Origin: Typhlomys cinereus
Taxonomy: Eukaryota > Chordata > Mammalia > Rodentia > Platacanthomyidae
Length of the DNA: 64,000 bases
Assembly (NCBI GenBank): GCA_023101885.1
Contig: JALPQD010000232.1
Location: forward strand, 1,144,618-1,208,617
Direction of reading: 5' to 3'
Part shown: in pieces, positions 8,781-21,251 of the stretch
Position numbering within the stretch: the first letter of the stretch is position 1
Layout: each line of letters starts with the position of its first letter
Notes under the pieces: model-generated
What the model saw: the letters and a program-made list of their open reading frames with translations, nothing else
Told to the model about the DNA's origin: nothing
The model's database searches: none
Translations under genes and position numbers: made by a program

Positions 8781-11315
8781 TTAGATAACACAAAAGAAAT
8801 GGATGAGTTCCTAAGTAAGTATAACTTACCTAAATTGAACCAGTAAGTTTTGAATTATTTAAATAGTCCTATAACAAATGAGGAAATCGAGGAAGTAATC
8901 TTGAATCTTCCCACCAAAAAATGTCCTGGACCAGATGGATTCAGCACAGAGCTCTCCAAGACATTTAAGGAACAACTAAAATTAATACTCCTTAAATTGT
9001 TCCATCAAAGTGCGAAGGAAGGAACACTACCAAATTTTTTCTATGAAGCTAATATCATCTTTATCCCAAAACCTAATAAAGATACACTTAGAAAAGAAAG
9101 CTATAGGCCAATCTCTTTGATGAACACATGCAAAGATTCTCAACAAAGTCTAAGCAAATCAGATTCAAAAATATATCAAAAAGATTGTTCACTGTGATCA
9201 AGTAGGCTTTATCCCAGGCACACAAAGTTGGTTCAATATATGCAAATCAATAAATGTAATTCACCATATAAACCAGTCCAAAGTCCAAGACCATATGATA
9301 CTCACAATAGATGCAGAAAAAAATCTTTTGACAAGATCCAACAGCTATTTATGATCAAAACCATAGAGAAGGTTGGAATGGAAGGAATCTTTATCAACAT
9401 AATAAAAGCTGTATACAACAAGCTAACAGCAAGAATTATACTCAATGTATTAAAAGTTGAAGCATTCCCACTTTGATCAGGAACTACACAAGGCTGTTCA
9501 CTTTTACTTCTATTCAACATTGTACTAGAAGTCTTACCTGGAGCCATTAAAAAAAAAAGAAAGGGAAATAAATGGATTCAAATCGGCAAGAAAGAAGAAA
9601 AGTTATTCTCTTTACATATGACATGGATCATGTACCTGAATGATCCTAAAAACTCCACCAGGAACTAATACAGAGGTTCAGCAGGGTGGCAGGTTCAAAA
9701 TAAATGTACAAATATCAGTGGCCTTCCTCTCTGTCCAGGATAAAAGAAGTGAAAAAGCCCTGAGAGAAACTATCCCATTTACTATAGCCTCTAATAAAAT
9801 GAAATACTTTGGTATAAACCTAACCAAGGAAGTAAGAGACCTTTACAATGAAAACTTTAAAACCCTAAAGAAATTACAGAAGACACCAGAAGGTGGAAAG
9901 ACCTCCCATGTTTCTGGTTTGGCAGACAGAACATCGTAAAAATGACCATCTTACCAAAGGCAATATACAGATTCAATGCTATACCAATCAAAATCCCCAA
10001 GCAATTCTTTAAAGAAATTGACCAAACAATCTCAAAATTCATATGGAAGCACAAAAGACCAAGGATAACAAAAAACAATCCTGAGTACAAAAACACTGCT
10101 GGAAGTATCGCCATACCAAACCTTAATATATACTACAAATCCATAGTAATAAAAAGACCCTGGTACTGACTCCAAAATAGAAACATAGATCAATGGATAA
10201 GGGTTGATGACCTAGACATAAGTCCACACAACTACAGCCATTTGATCTTTGACAAATGGGCCCAAAAAATCCAATGGAAAAAGAACAGCGTCTTCAACAA
10301 ATGGTGCTGGCAAAACTGGATCTCCACATGCAGATTAAAACTGGACCCGTACTTCTCACCATGTACAAAAATTAATTCCAAATAGATCAAGGACCTCAAT
10401 ATTAGAGGTCTATAAAAACCCTAGGTGAAAGGGTAGGGAATGCCCTCGAGCTGACTGGACTAGGCCAACAGTTCCAAAACAGAAATCCGATAGCACAGTC
10501 ACTAGAACCAACACTCAACAAATGTGATCTTATGAAATTAAAGCGCTTTTGTTCAGATAAAGAGATTGTAAACCGAGAAAAAAGGCAACCTACAGAATGG
10601 GAGAAAATCTTCACTAACCATCTATCTGAAGAGCTCTATTATCCAGAGTGCACAAAGAACTTAGAAAACTAAACTCCAAGGAAATTAATGGCCCAATTAA
10701 AAAATGGGCCTGGGAACTCATAAGAAACGTTTCCAGGGATGAAATTGAAATGTCTAACAAATATCTTTAAAAATGCTCTACATCCTTAGCCATCAGGGAA
10801 ATGCAAATCAAAACCTCCCTGAGATATCATCTCACCACGGTCAGAATGGCAAAAATCCACAATACAAACAACACCAAATATTGGAGAGGATGTGGAGAGA
10901 TGGAACTCTCTTACATTGCTGATAGGAATGCAGGCTTATGCAACAACTCTGGCTAGCTGTCTGGAGATTCTTTAAACAGTTAAAGATTGAAATGCCATAT
11001 GACCCTGCTATTCCACTTTTGGAAATAATCCCCCATAAAGCAAAACTTCACCTCGATGACACAAGCATGACCATGTTCATAGCAGCACTGTTTACAATAG
11101 CAAAGTCATAGAATCAACCCAAATGCCTAACAGTTGACGAGTGGATAAGGACAATGTGGTACATCTATACAATGGAATACTACTCACCCGTAAAAAATGA
11201 TGAATTAATGATATTTGCTGGGAAATGGATGAAATTAGAAACAATTATCTTGAATGAAGTATCCCAGACACAGAAAATTAAGCATCGTGTGTGCTCCCTA
11301 ATAGGAGGGTCCTAG
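8781..11315 (+). pseudogene. L1 ORF2 remnant: reverse transcriptase to C-terminus
   Basis: Domains can be followed in order across frameshifts. The N-terminal finger/palm signature [15 protein letters not shown] is at about 8908-8952. [10 protein letters not shown] and RPISLMN follow at about 9050-9125, and QVGFIPG-like and AEKAFDKIQ-like decayed blocks at about 9200-9340. The catalytic aspartate block (expected FADD) is degraded at about 9612-9630, reading near TYDMD. Then come [20 protein letters not shown] (9942 onward), the [15 protein letters not shown] region (about 10190) and the zinc-knuckle and C-terminal region to the stop at 11313-11315. The N-terminal endonuclease domain is absent. 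Stops and frame changes throughout show it is dead. Confidence 0.92.
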
Positions 11316-12345
11316 TACCAAACCAACTTAATGACATATTCAAAGATAAATCTCTGTAATACCTATAGTAATTACAAAGATTACAAATATGGGGAAAGGG
11401 GAAGGAGGGCCCCCCAGAAATAAGGAGAGGGGATCATGCCACAGCAAAGAAAATAAGTCACCATCAAGTACTGCAAGTAAGTAGAGAGACATCTGGTATA
11501 GCCCACTCAATTTCCTTCCTGAACACTTGCAACTGAGGGGGTTCAATCTCACCAGTCAGGGAGGGCATAGAGTCGGCCGATAGATGGTAACCATCCTTCA
11601 AATGGGAGAATGACCCCCTTTCACTGCGGTCTCCTACTCTTATTCCATCTACCTTTGAATCTACTCTTATAGTAAGACTCCATTTTAACAGTCTTTTATC
11701 TCTGGCTAGGAGGTGACCTCCAATACCAACCAGAATGGAGCCAAGGGGATTGCAGGAACAGCAAAACTGAATACAACAACAAACCATAATTCAGAACATC
11801 AGAGACCCTACATTAACCACCTGGAACCAGACCAGCCATATCTCTCCCCATCCTGAAGCTCTGAGAAATTTGCGGAAGAGAGGGCGGTAAGATTGTAAGA
11901 GCCTAAAGATGGGGAGGAGCAATGATATCCAAGAACCACACACAAGTTAGGGCTGCAGTTACCATAATAGGACTTTGCATGACCTGTGCAATGACTGTCA
12001 TATCAATAACTCACCAATGTCTAGCATGGATCACAGACACTAAGATCCTTAGAGGTAAGGGATTAACAGTCATAATAGTGTCCCATATTAAAGGGGAGCA
12101 CAAGAAAGGACTCTAGGCAATGCTACTGAGTCTTTACACCTCATTTGAGTGGAAGACACAGAGAGAAGTTTGACATTCTCACTAAAGGATGCTCCCGGGA
12201 TTGGAGGGCAGAAGAGAGGGGCACTGGGAAAAAGGGAGGGCGGGAGTGAAAGGAAGGGGAAATGGGGGAGAGGGAGCAATGGGGTCCAGGAGAGGTGGAG
12301 GGAGGGGATCAGGGTACCTATAATAAATATATAATAAGAAAAACA
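11316..12345 (+). other. L1 3' UTR of the long copy
   Basis: It matches the 3' UTR blocks of the copies at 2056, 3363, 5492 and 34905 in the same order: the ATAAACAGG-like region, the CACCATCAAG-like block, the GACATCTGGT block, the CTCTGGCTAGGAGGTGACC block, and GACTTTGCATGACC, ending in a G-rich tract. Divergence from the siblings is higher than among them, which suggests earlier insertion. Confidence 0.85.
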
Positions 12346-12359
12346 ACATTATATTGCAT

Positions 12360-14175
12360 TCATTATATAAATAAGATCTTATATAAATTAAAATTTCAAT
12401 TTTTTCAATATAAAATGTTTATAATTAGGGTGAGACTATGTTCAGTAAATTTAATTCACTGTAGGATTTTTCAGATCACTGCTTATGGTCACCAACGAAT
12501 ACATCCCATCCAATATTTTGTCTCTATTTTTTTAAGCAGCCTACCCACAAAACATGCTGATTATTTTATTGATATATTTTGGCTGAGAAACAATAGCCAT
12601 ATGTGTAAGAATCAAATGTTTCCCATTAAAATAATAAAAACATGAGAAACTTCTATATAGATTTTATTTCTTTCAAATTCAACAAAATTAGGTTAATTAC
12701 AAACAAAAAACTGAGGAAAATGAAGGGCAACAATGACAGAGACTCTCCCAGAGACTGTCAATTTGCCAAATGATTTGTAAATTGCAGCACTTTTCATTAT
12801 CTAATGCCTTCGCCCTATGTCATGTGGACGCTGTTTGAGAGCAGTTGCTTTGCAATATTTGCTCTGTTGGTATCATCTCCAGACTCACAGAGATCATGAA
12901 ATCCTTCTGTGATTAAGAGCTCTACACAATTTATTTTTGAGTGTTTCTCTGGAAAAGAAAAACCTATTTGCAAAAGGGTATGTTAACATTGGAGAGGGAG
13001 CAAAGATGTTGAAGGTTAGTGAGAAAGGAAGGAAAAAGAGCTTGAGGATGCTAATGAAGGACTTTTTGATTTACATATTCTGCAAATAACTCTAACCAAC
13101 AGATCAGTCCCAAGTGTTCTTACTCTCAGAACTTTGATTGCTACTAGCCTGACTCTGAAATAACTAACCCCATTAACACACAGATGGCCTGGGAGAGAGA
13201 CAAGACCAACTGTTCCTAGGAGTCTAGTAAGAACTGGTCCCTATCAATCTGACCATTGGTGTAATTAAAATAATGCTCCTCCTGCGATGACTTCAGCTGC
13301 TCCCTGGCAAAGCTTCTCTTATGTTTCCATCTCTACAGAGAAAGATATGGTAAAATATACTGCAATTTCTTATCTAAAGAACAACAAAAAGAATGAAAAT
13401 GAATGCCAGAAGACAGGAGGTAGGTTATTCAATTTTAGACATAGCACTTCCTGAATATGGATATCTCTATATATTTTCTATATATAATATAAATAATCTA
13501 TTATCAATCCATTTATCAATCATCTATCTACCCATTTACTTACATACACAGAAGCAATATATTCGCTTGTACAAATATACATAAAATTATATCACCATTC
13601 TGAGTATCAGTTTCAACAATCTGAAAAGCTTAAAAATCATTCCCTACATACACTGACAACATTTTCTGCTGGCATTTTCTTTTACTTCTACAATGAAGAA
13701 GTTTTCATTGGATGATCAGCATACAAATTAAGTACAGACAAAAGGTATAAACTTGTTTCTAGGTCTCTTAGTCCCTTACTTCTCTATTTAATTACCTGAA
13801 AGTGGCTTATAATTTCAGTCCCTGTGACTAAGCCTGGGATAGTAAAAATAAGGCAAAGCCATTGTTGCTAACAAAGTCACAATGCTTTGGGGAAGACAAA
13901 CATCAAACAAAGAAAAAAATATATAAGGAATACTTCCATAGTGACAGTCACTATGAAAAAATAGTAATTGGAAAAATATTTGGGGTTCATGTAGGAACTT
14001 GCATTTAGTCGTCAGAATAAAGTGTTGAACTTAGGAAGGTTGAATCTCATATCCAAAAATAATGTCTGGAAATCACAGAGCTGAGAACTCCGATATACTT
14101 AATACTATAGCACTATACCAGTTACTGGATGGCATGTGTATGTCAGTAGCTCTCACAGGATCATGTGTTTGAATC
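12360..14175. other. Unique AT-rich DNA, no gene seen
   Basis: No coding or RNA gene is recognised. The part at about 13060-13340 is less AT-rich and might be an old repeat or unique DNA; I cannot tell which. Short ATCT/TATA-type runs occur near 13465-13530. Confidence 0.5.
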
Positions 14176-14179
14176 TTTA

Positions 14180-14480
14180 GCTGATTTTAATGTTTGAAAA
14201 TATCTTAACATTTTTAGGAGATGGAAATTTTCTGCAGAAAGGCACACCATGGAGAACAGGCCTTGGAGCTCTGTCCTGTTTATAGTTTGCATCTTGCTAG
14301 CTCTGCATCCACCATGAGTGTTGTGACTTGAGTCAGCCTCTAGGTACTGAAACCTGTCATGCTTTTCTGCCATAATAGACAATATACCTTCTGAAATCAT
14401 AAGTTAAATAAGAACCCTTTCCTTTCTTTAGTGGTTGCAACAGAGTGTTCTCTTACAATAGAGAAGAGTAACTGTGATAA
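14180..14480 (+). mobile_element. URR1-like rodent MITE (3' part)
   Basis: The second half matches the recurring rodent pattern of the URR1/hAT-Charlie-derived MITE. It ends AAATAAGAACCCTTTCC, then CTTTAGTGGTTGCAACAGAGTGTTCTCTTACAATAGAGAAGAGTAAC with changes. The same ending motif closes the copies at 49721-49775 and about 17640-17695. Non-autonomous hAT elements are moved by a transposase supplied in trans, and none is present here. The left end is uncertain. Confidence 0.55.
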
Positions 14481-14679
14481 CATATGAACCTCATGAATTA
14501 TCTATAACATATAAATGTGCACACTGAAGATTCTTATAGTTAGTTCCAGAGGAATCACAGACTATTTGCATTTTATTGTAATTCCTCTTACTCATTCAAG
14601 GCAATATTAGGACTTACCTGTATAGAATACAATTTATTTATTTCTTGCATATTGTCATAGGAGTAAGAACTATGTGACA

Positions 14680-14727
14680 TAGATAGATATATTGGTTGAT
14701 AGATAGATGACAGGTAGATAGATGATA
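14680..14727. repeat. GATA/GACA-type microsatellite
   Basis: Interrupted GATA tetranucleotide runs (AGATAGATAT, GATAGATAGATGACAGG, TAGATAGATGATAC). This is simple sequence with no other role visible. Confidence 0.85.
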
Positions 14728-14939
14728 CATACTGCAATGCAAAATTAGTAAAATCTGGTTTTGATGAATTATCTTAATATTCAAATTAAAATTTAAGGGC
14801 ATCACATAAACCTAGATATAGAGATGTTGGCATTCTCTTGAATACCTGTGGTTCAATGAATTCTTTTGTTTTATCTTAACATTTTATTTTATTATTAAAG
14901 CAATTCATGGCAAATATTATCTCATTCTTTAATATACAC

Positions 14940-15345
14940 TGCATGTTGGAAAGAATCAGATGATGCTTCAGCCTTGAAAAATTCAGACCATCTCCAACAC
15001 AAAGTCTTTCCAAAATCCATCTTTCTTCCCTTGAAGAAGTGGCTAAGCACAATCCTCTGCTGCTCAGAACTAAGGCAATTCCAAATTATAAATTGTTTTC
15101 TACTGTCTAGTGCATTACTGTCTCACTGAGCACTATTGTACAGGCCAGTCACATGGTGTAGACTTTTACCTTTCAAGCTAACCCTACTTGCATCCCCTCC
15201 TGTACATGATGCTTTTTGCCACAAGGCAATCTGTAAGAGCAAGGAATTCCTTTGCCCTGCATTACTGAAAGGCCTCATCAATACTGTCTATGCTGTGATG
15301 CTATAACTCTCTTAATTCATTTCTTGTGAAATAAAATACACCATA
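14940..15345. repeat. Unclassified, possibly dispersed, GC-richer block
   Basis: This block stands out from its AT-rich surroundings and ends near a GTGAAATAAAATA phrase that could be an old polyadenylation context. A 28-base segment (14984-15011) is shared with 301-331 apart from two small indels, which suggests a repeat family. I do not recognise it. LTR, processed pseudogene and MITE are all possible. Confidence 0.35.
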
Positions 15346-16180
15346 TAATAGCTTTCAAAATTTATGGAACAACTCTAAGCTAAATTGAAAGTAGATTTTC
15401 ATTCCAACACTATTTTTAGGAAAACAGTGAAGATCTTCACTTTGTCTCTCTCTCTTCCTTGCTAGAAAAAATTACCCAATCATTTTTCCAAACAATGTTC
15501 TCAGTTCTAAATATGCTTTTTCACTTCTTAATTTCTATGAGAATCAAATCGTTTTATTCACAAATGATAATGATGGACTTTTAAGCTTTCATTCTATGTT
15601 CAAAGTCAGCTTACTTTAGCACTTTGAAAAATAACAAATTATTCTTTTTAATAACTGAAAAATAAAAGTGCTTTGTAATATATTTATAGGTAAAGATACC
15701 TGATTTCTTACATACTCCTTTCAAGGCACACTTCATATATGTCTTAGCAATTTCTTTTCTTGCTTGCTGATCTGAAAATGAGTTATCATGTGGTTATGAT
15801 GACTTCCATATTTTTGTTTGTACTTCTGTTATGCAAATAGACTTGTGGGTGCCGTATATATCCTCTTGCATTCATGTTATGAGCATATTTAATGACATTA
15901 AATTCATTATATTCATGATAGATTGAAAACGTTCAAAGAGTGGGGTAAAGAAACTTTATACCTTCAAAATATCCTAAATCATAACTTAGCTTATCCTACC
16001 ATCCACATAGTCAGACCACTTATATTAACCTACTGTGTGATAATATCACTTAACACATTTATCTGAATAGTAAAATGCTGTCACAGACACAAGTTCCAAC
16101 TTGAGAACTGAGGATTAGAGTTCTTGGTAAATTTGTAGAGAATTAGTACTTGAATTAAATCCTTAGTGAGCCTACAAGAG
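15346..16180. other. Unique AT-rich DNA, no gene seen
   Basis: No feature recognised. Confidence 0.5.
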
Positions 16181-16184
16181 ATGG

Positions 16185-16300
16185 TTTAATTGATGAGGGA
16201 TGCCCAGCTCATGGTGAGTGGGACTAGTCCCTGGGCAAGTGAGTAAGACTGAGGGACCTGGACATTTGTCCTGGATATATATGAACAGACATTCTGGTCT
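16185..16300 (+). mobile_element. URR1-like MITE fragment
   Basis: The phrase TTAATTGATGAGGGATGCCC followed by GCTCATGGTGAGTGGGAC and TCCCTGGGCAAGTG matches the central part of the rodent URR1-like MITE. In those elements a short GGGAAGACCCA-type motif precedes a GTGGGTGG(C/G)ACCATTCCCTGGG-type motif. Outside this core the match fades, so ends are approximate. Confidence 0.5.
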
Positions 16301-17095
16301 GGCAAGTAGGAATTTTCCCTCTTTCAGCAATGCTGTGAATATATGAAGGCTTGACCAATTCCCTCACCTCCTAGTGTCAGTCAGTGCGTGCTTTCTTGCT
16401 AAACTGGCAAGGAACTGTATCCAGACTATCATAAGAAAAAACAAAATCCCATGTTCCCCTGTAAGCCATTTGGTCATCAATTTGTTGGGAATCAGGCATG
16501 CAAACTGCGACATAGTCAAAATATTATATATAGTTTACTAAATACAACATTGAAAGTTTAAAAAGGAACAGTGGTTCTCTGAAAACAGCATAGGAAAAGA
16601 TCTAGTTTCAAAGCATTTTTTCTACTTAATGTGTATTGTTTTAGAGCCAGAGAAAAGATTAAGCAATCTGAACTCAAAGCATCATAGCTCTATAACCACT
16701 TGAACATTGGAAGTCTATTGTTGTCTATCCAGGTCTAATATATACTTAGGTATCTATTATTAAAATTTTACTTTTTAAAATCCACATTTTTTATGTTTGT
16801 AGAGTGTGTCTTAAATTCTTCGACAGAGTTCCAAGGAGTGACATATGTGGTTTTTCAATTTTAGAAAAAAATGATTATATCTAACTTCTTTCCTTTTGCC
16901 TATCTTGCCCTCAGACAATACACACTATATATGACCTTAGCATGGGCTATCAAGAAGTTGTACTTACAGGATTGGATCTGTGTGTTCCAATATTCTCTGC
17001 TCATATTGCCTCTTCCTCATCCCAGTTGTTTTTCCCTTAAATATAGAGAAGGGAGAATTCATCATTGGGAAATTGCAAAGATGCCACACATTTGT
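16301..17095. other. Unique AT-rich DNA, no gene seen
   Basis: No coding region is recognised. The open frame near 16871-17137 has no known motif and runs into the adjacent SINE. Confidence 0.5.
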
Positions 17096-17097
17096 CT

Positions 17098-17275
17098 TTT
17101 AAAATATTTATTTATTTATTTGGTGACTAAAGACTAAGTATGCACATGTATATATTTATGCCACGATGCATGATAGAGGTTCATTCTATCCTTCCATCAC
17201 ATGGACTTCGAAAGATCAAACTCTGGTTGCCCCATGTAGAAGCAGGCATCTTACCCACTGAAAAATTTTGATCTC
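17098..17275 (-). mobile_element. B3 SINE (tRNA-derived), minus strand
   Basis: On the plus strand it starts with the complement of the A-rich tail (ATTTATTTATTTATTTGG). It then shows GCACATGTATATATTTATGCCA, the complement of the CA-rich B3 body, followed by a block like CCATCACATGGACTTCGAAAGATCAAACTC. It ends in a complement of the tRNA-like head (CATCTTACCCACTGA). This is the usual layout of rodent B3, a B2-superfamily SINE transcribed by RNA polymerase III and mobilised by L1. It is strongly diverged. Confidence 0.7.
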
Positions 17276-17304
17276 CAAATACTTGTCTCTTATCCTGAGC
17301 GAGT

Positions 17305-17695
17305 TGTGCTGATCATCAATTTAACAGGCTCTGGAGTCACCTAGGAAGCAATCCAGACACAGCTTTGGAGATTTATGTAAGTTAGGTTAGCCTCCAGGGA
17401 AGCCTTGGGAGAACATATTGCTCAGGCTAGTGTACTTGGGAAGATCTGCACACTGTAAGTAGAACTGTGCTCTGGACTGGCATACAGGACTCTATAAAAA
17501 GCAGGAAGTGAGCAGAGCACTGGAATGGCCACTCTCTGGTCTTTACTGGGAAGTAATGGGACTGGCTGTACTATGCTCCAGCCAATCTGAAGTCCCCTCC
17601 ATGATGGTGTCACATTTTGAACTGTGACCCAAAATCAATCACTTCTGCCCAAAGTTACTATTGTTAAAGAATGTATCCCAGAAACAGGAAATAAG
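17305..17695 (+). mobile_element. URR1-like MITE, long copy
   Basis: It begins with the typical left part (ATCAATTTAACAGGCTCTGG, AGTCACCTAGGAAGCAATCC) and continues through the middle (ACTCTATAAAAAGCAGGAAG, TGAGCAGAGCACTGG). It ends with the usual right part (GAACTGTGACCCAAAATCAATCACTTC, then an AAAGTTACTATTG block). The layout fits the rodent URR1 family of hAT-Charlie-derived MITEs. It has no coding capacity. Confidence 0.65.
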
Positions 17696-17730
17696 CCAAC
17701 TTCTTCAGAATTTTCCATATTTTTTCCTGC

Positions 17731-17735
17731 TGTGT

Positions 17736-17785
<50 letters not shown>
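17731..17785. repeat. (GT)n microsatellite
   Basis: About 55 bases of almost pure TG dinucleotide with one TATG interruption near the left. It creates an apparent run of Cys-Val codons that is not a gene. Confidence 0.97.
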
Positions 17786-17788
<3 letters not shown>

Positions 17789-20700
17789 GAAGCAGTTTCT
17801 CTACCTCATCCTTTTCTTTCAGCTTCATATCCTCTGTGAGACTGGAGAATCATGGTTATATTTTATAATTTGTGTATATAATGCCTATATATCTTACATA
17901 TACTAATCCTTTGTTTCAATTTTTGTTGCGCTATTATGAGCAGAGAATCTACTTATACTTCTCCATGAATGATAATCACATTTACTTTTGTGCCTTTTTC
18001 TGGTATTAAATTTTCAGAAACAATATCTTTCAACTTTTGACTTTGTTTTGTTTCTTCTAAGAACTAAAGGTATGATTAAACTGTTTTTCTGTGTACAAAA
18101 GGAGATCATGGAAATCCAAAGAATAAAGAAAATACCCATATCCACTAATCCAGATTTTCAATTTTCCTGCTAAGTAGCACAAGCCTGATATGTACAGTGT
18201 CATACAAAACACTTGTCCTTAACAGGGTTGCTCTAGGTCAGTCCAAGCTCCAAGATTCCTGGAAACTCATATCTTTCACTAATGCTTTCCACTACAGTAA
18301 GCAAATAGGAAATGACTGAACTTTCACTGTCTCCGTTCTGACTCCTCTGTATCCACATGAGAACTCCCTAGATATACAGTTTGTATTTTAAGTCTCTATA
18401 GTGTTTAAGGCCTGTGTTTTCTATCAAAAAGGATCAGTTTTTAGTCTTTTCTAAAATTGCTTATGACTTCTGACTTTTCAAATCCTCTGATGATTTTTTC
18501 TGTCTATGTCTTGAAATAAAAATGCTAGATAAACTCTTATTTTTTGTTTCACAAAAGAATATTTAACATGACTAAACTCGAAATGTTTCTGTTCACTAAG
18601 TGTGTAATACTTGATTTCAGTAAGAATGTCATATTTGTTGATTCCTGATCAAAATAAAATGAAATTTTAAAACTATGACTATAATTAACATTCAATTTGA
18701 AACTAATATATAGATAGATAAGCACTAACTGTTGTATACTTGTGTCTGTGTCAAATCACTTGCTAATTACCTTTTAAAATGTAACAGCACATGGAGTGTA
18801 TGTTGCGAAATTAAGGTACATTAGGAATTAATTAAAATGTATGGTCTTATTTGTTAAAATAAAATATATACAAGCAAAAAAATCATTTTGAAGTTATTAC
18901 CATCATTAATTCCAACTTGAGGCCACTTGTTTATTTTTCTTCTTCTTTAATGCAGGGACTTTTTAAAATGAGAAAGATATACTTTAAAAATGTTTCTGTG
19001 ACAAAAGCATATACATTTAAATGATTTAATATATGTCCAATTTTATCAAGGCATGAAAAGTCATATAACTTTCAAAATTAGTATCAAAACAAGATACTTA
19101 AATCTAATCACATGTATAGACATATAAATCTTTTCTCACTTTAAAGTTAAGCACAATGATGCTAAACAAGATGTTTGTTTACACTCAGAAACACATTAAA
19201 AAAAACCCAAAGCAATTTCCTTTGCTTAATTCCATTTAAATTACATATAAACCACCAGGATGACTGCCCATCAAATTTTCAATCTTATTTGAATATAATA
19301 CTGTTAAAACAGTTTTAACAGTTTTTCATACAATAAAATTTCTCCCAGTTATATTCTTGTTTTTTTGTGTACAAGTAGCAGGTATTGTCTAATTTTTGAT
19401 GTTTACCCTGGAAAGGTTGAAAACTAAAAAAAAAATTACACATTTTTTAAATGAGGTAAAAAATTTCACACATTTTTATAATGTCATGACAGTAACTGAT
19501 TATAACAATGTAGTCCATGTTTTAAAGGTCCAGTAAAATGAAATTACAGTCAAATCCCTGACTCCAGAATATTCTGGGATGTGTTAAACTGATATGACAA
19601 CAATCCAAGGACTGTGCAATAATTATCTAAACTAAAAAAACAACAAGGAAAATTTGTAGATTTGGTGACTTACTTTAGAGAATATTTGTCTGTGGTAAAG
19701 CTATAAAACCGGGAATTTTTAATACACTAGAAGATGAGATTCATTGTAGTAATTTAAAAAGTATAAGGACATATGAACAAAGCTTAACAATAACAAAATA
19801 TACTAATCAGGGGTTACTTCAAAAGTATTTGGATAAATATTAAAAGTTATATGTGCATGTTTAACATTACAATGCCTTCTAAAACACTTAATGAATTATT
19901 AGCCATAAACTGTGAATAGGTTATCAGGTGATTTCTCAGTTTAAGACTATAATGTGAGCATGTCTACCCAAAGCGATAGCATTCTGTAAATATTTCTTCA
20001 TAATTCAATTGCAATCTCTTTAAGTATTAAATGTATAACAGCGAAAGTAAATTTGAGAGTACAAGTAAGACACTTTTTAAGCAGCATTGATAATTTCCTA
20101 ATTTGAAGATTTCTCATTTTGTAAGATGGAATAGATTTTTTAAATTTCTATTAGTTTTCTTATATCTTCTTTCATCACATTAATAATTAGAAAAGAAATA
20201 TTTTTTGAATTTTTTCAAAATTGTTTGAAAAATTGACATGATATATTAGTTATACATGATATATTAGTTATATTGAGAAAAAAATTTGACTCCAAACATC
20301 TTTTACATTTGCTTTAAATATCTGTGAGATGAAGGTATTATTTTCACAGATATAAATGAGATTGCCCTGTGTTAAAACATATTCTTGGAAACTCTATCTA
20401 CCTTTCATGTCCTGAATATTTGAAACTTAGGTCAATCTATCAACTTTTAGAATATAATTCAAGAAAATAACTACCTTTAATATCAGTTTTTTTATTTCAT
20501 ATAAAAAATTGTGGTGGATAACAGTACATAATATAAGCACTGATGAAGATTTGAAATGTCTTTCAATGAAATACAAAATAACCTATCATTTAAGTCCAAT
20601 CTGGGCACGGGAGATGAATGCTAACATGAGGTGTTTTCTGTTTGATATCTGTGTTTTAATGTTAACCATGCACATATAACTTTTAATATTTACAGGAACA

Positions 20701-21200
20701 TTTTTAACTGTGTCTTCAGAAATCCTTTTGCTGTGTACTTCCTATTTATATATTGTCAATTAGAAAAATGCACACAATTGTGAAGCAGGAAGTCATTATT
20801 CTCAGCAGGTGGCTTAGATTATGAGTATTGACAATGGCTTCCAGCAACTGAGAGATTTATCTAAAAATTACCTGATATTTTTCAGAATAGAACTTGGAGG
20901 CACCCAGCATAATAGAAGACATCCTGCTTTGCTTGGGCAATAAGTATCCTGATATTTATTCCCAGGTATGCACACTGCTAATTTCTTATATAAAGTTTTC
21001 CCCACTGAAAGAGCAGTAACTATATTCAAGTGATATGAATAGTGCTGATATTATGAATAGTAAATCAAATAGTATTAAAATAAATAGTTGTCATCAAATA
21101 TTGACTACTTCAATACCATAGTGACACATACAAGGAATCTTTCAATTTTCTTTAATAGTGGAGACATACATTACTAAGTTGTTAAAGTTTTATGATTCAC
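17786..21200. other. 3.4 kb of AT-rich unique DNA, no gene seen
   Basis: This is the longest stretch without a recognised repeat in the left half. It contains an 18-bp perfect tandem duplication (CATGATATATTAGTTATA at 20237-20254 and 20255-20272). The block around 20790-20970 is slightly GC-richer and unassigned. Confidence 0.5.
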
Positions 21201-21204
21201 ACTT

Positions 21205-21251
21205 CATCATCTCTTCTTTTTTTTTTCTTTTTTTTTCCATCATCTCTTCTT
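21205..21251. repeat. Poly-T insert flanked by 14-bp direct repeats
   Basis: CATCATCTCTTCTT occurs at 21205-21218 and again at 21238-21251. Between them are only about 19 bases, nearly pure T with a C in the middle and a C at the end. This is the form expected if only a poly-A tail was copied into a target, with the 14-mers as target-site duplication. A simple replication-slippage origin is also possible. Confidence 0.6.

Larger units (their letters stand above)
7841..12345 (+). mobile_element. Near full-span L1 with large internal deletion
   Basis: This is the longest L1 of the window. It carries, in order, a GC-richer 5'-UTR-like block (7841 to about 8600), the start of ORF1 (8616 to about 8780), most of ORF2 from just before the reverse transcriptase (about 8781-11315), and the shared 3' UTR (11316 to about 12345). 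The 3' UTR ends in a G-rich block (12190-12305) and a poor A-rich tail. The remainder of ORF1, the inter-ORF spacer and the ORF2 endonuclease are missing. ORF2 has many stops and frameshifts. A weak candidate target-site duplication (around AACAGTATTGC at 7831 and ACATTATATTGC at 12346) is not firm. It is defective and older than the copies upstream. Confidence 0.9.

Noticed and set aside
17624..17906. Open frames with Cys-Val repeats
   Set aside because: Translation of the GT microsatellite; no gene. The same applies to frames over CA, CT and TA tracts at 28.8, 36.7, 41.0, 45.4 and 62.5 kb.
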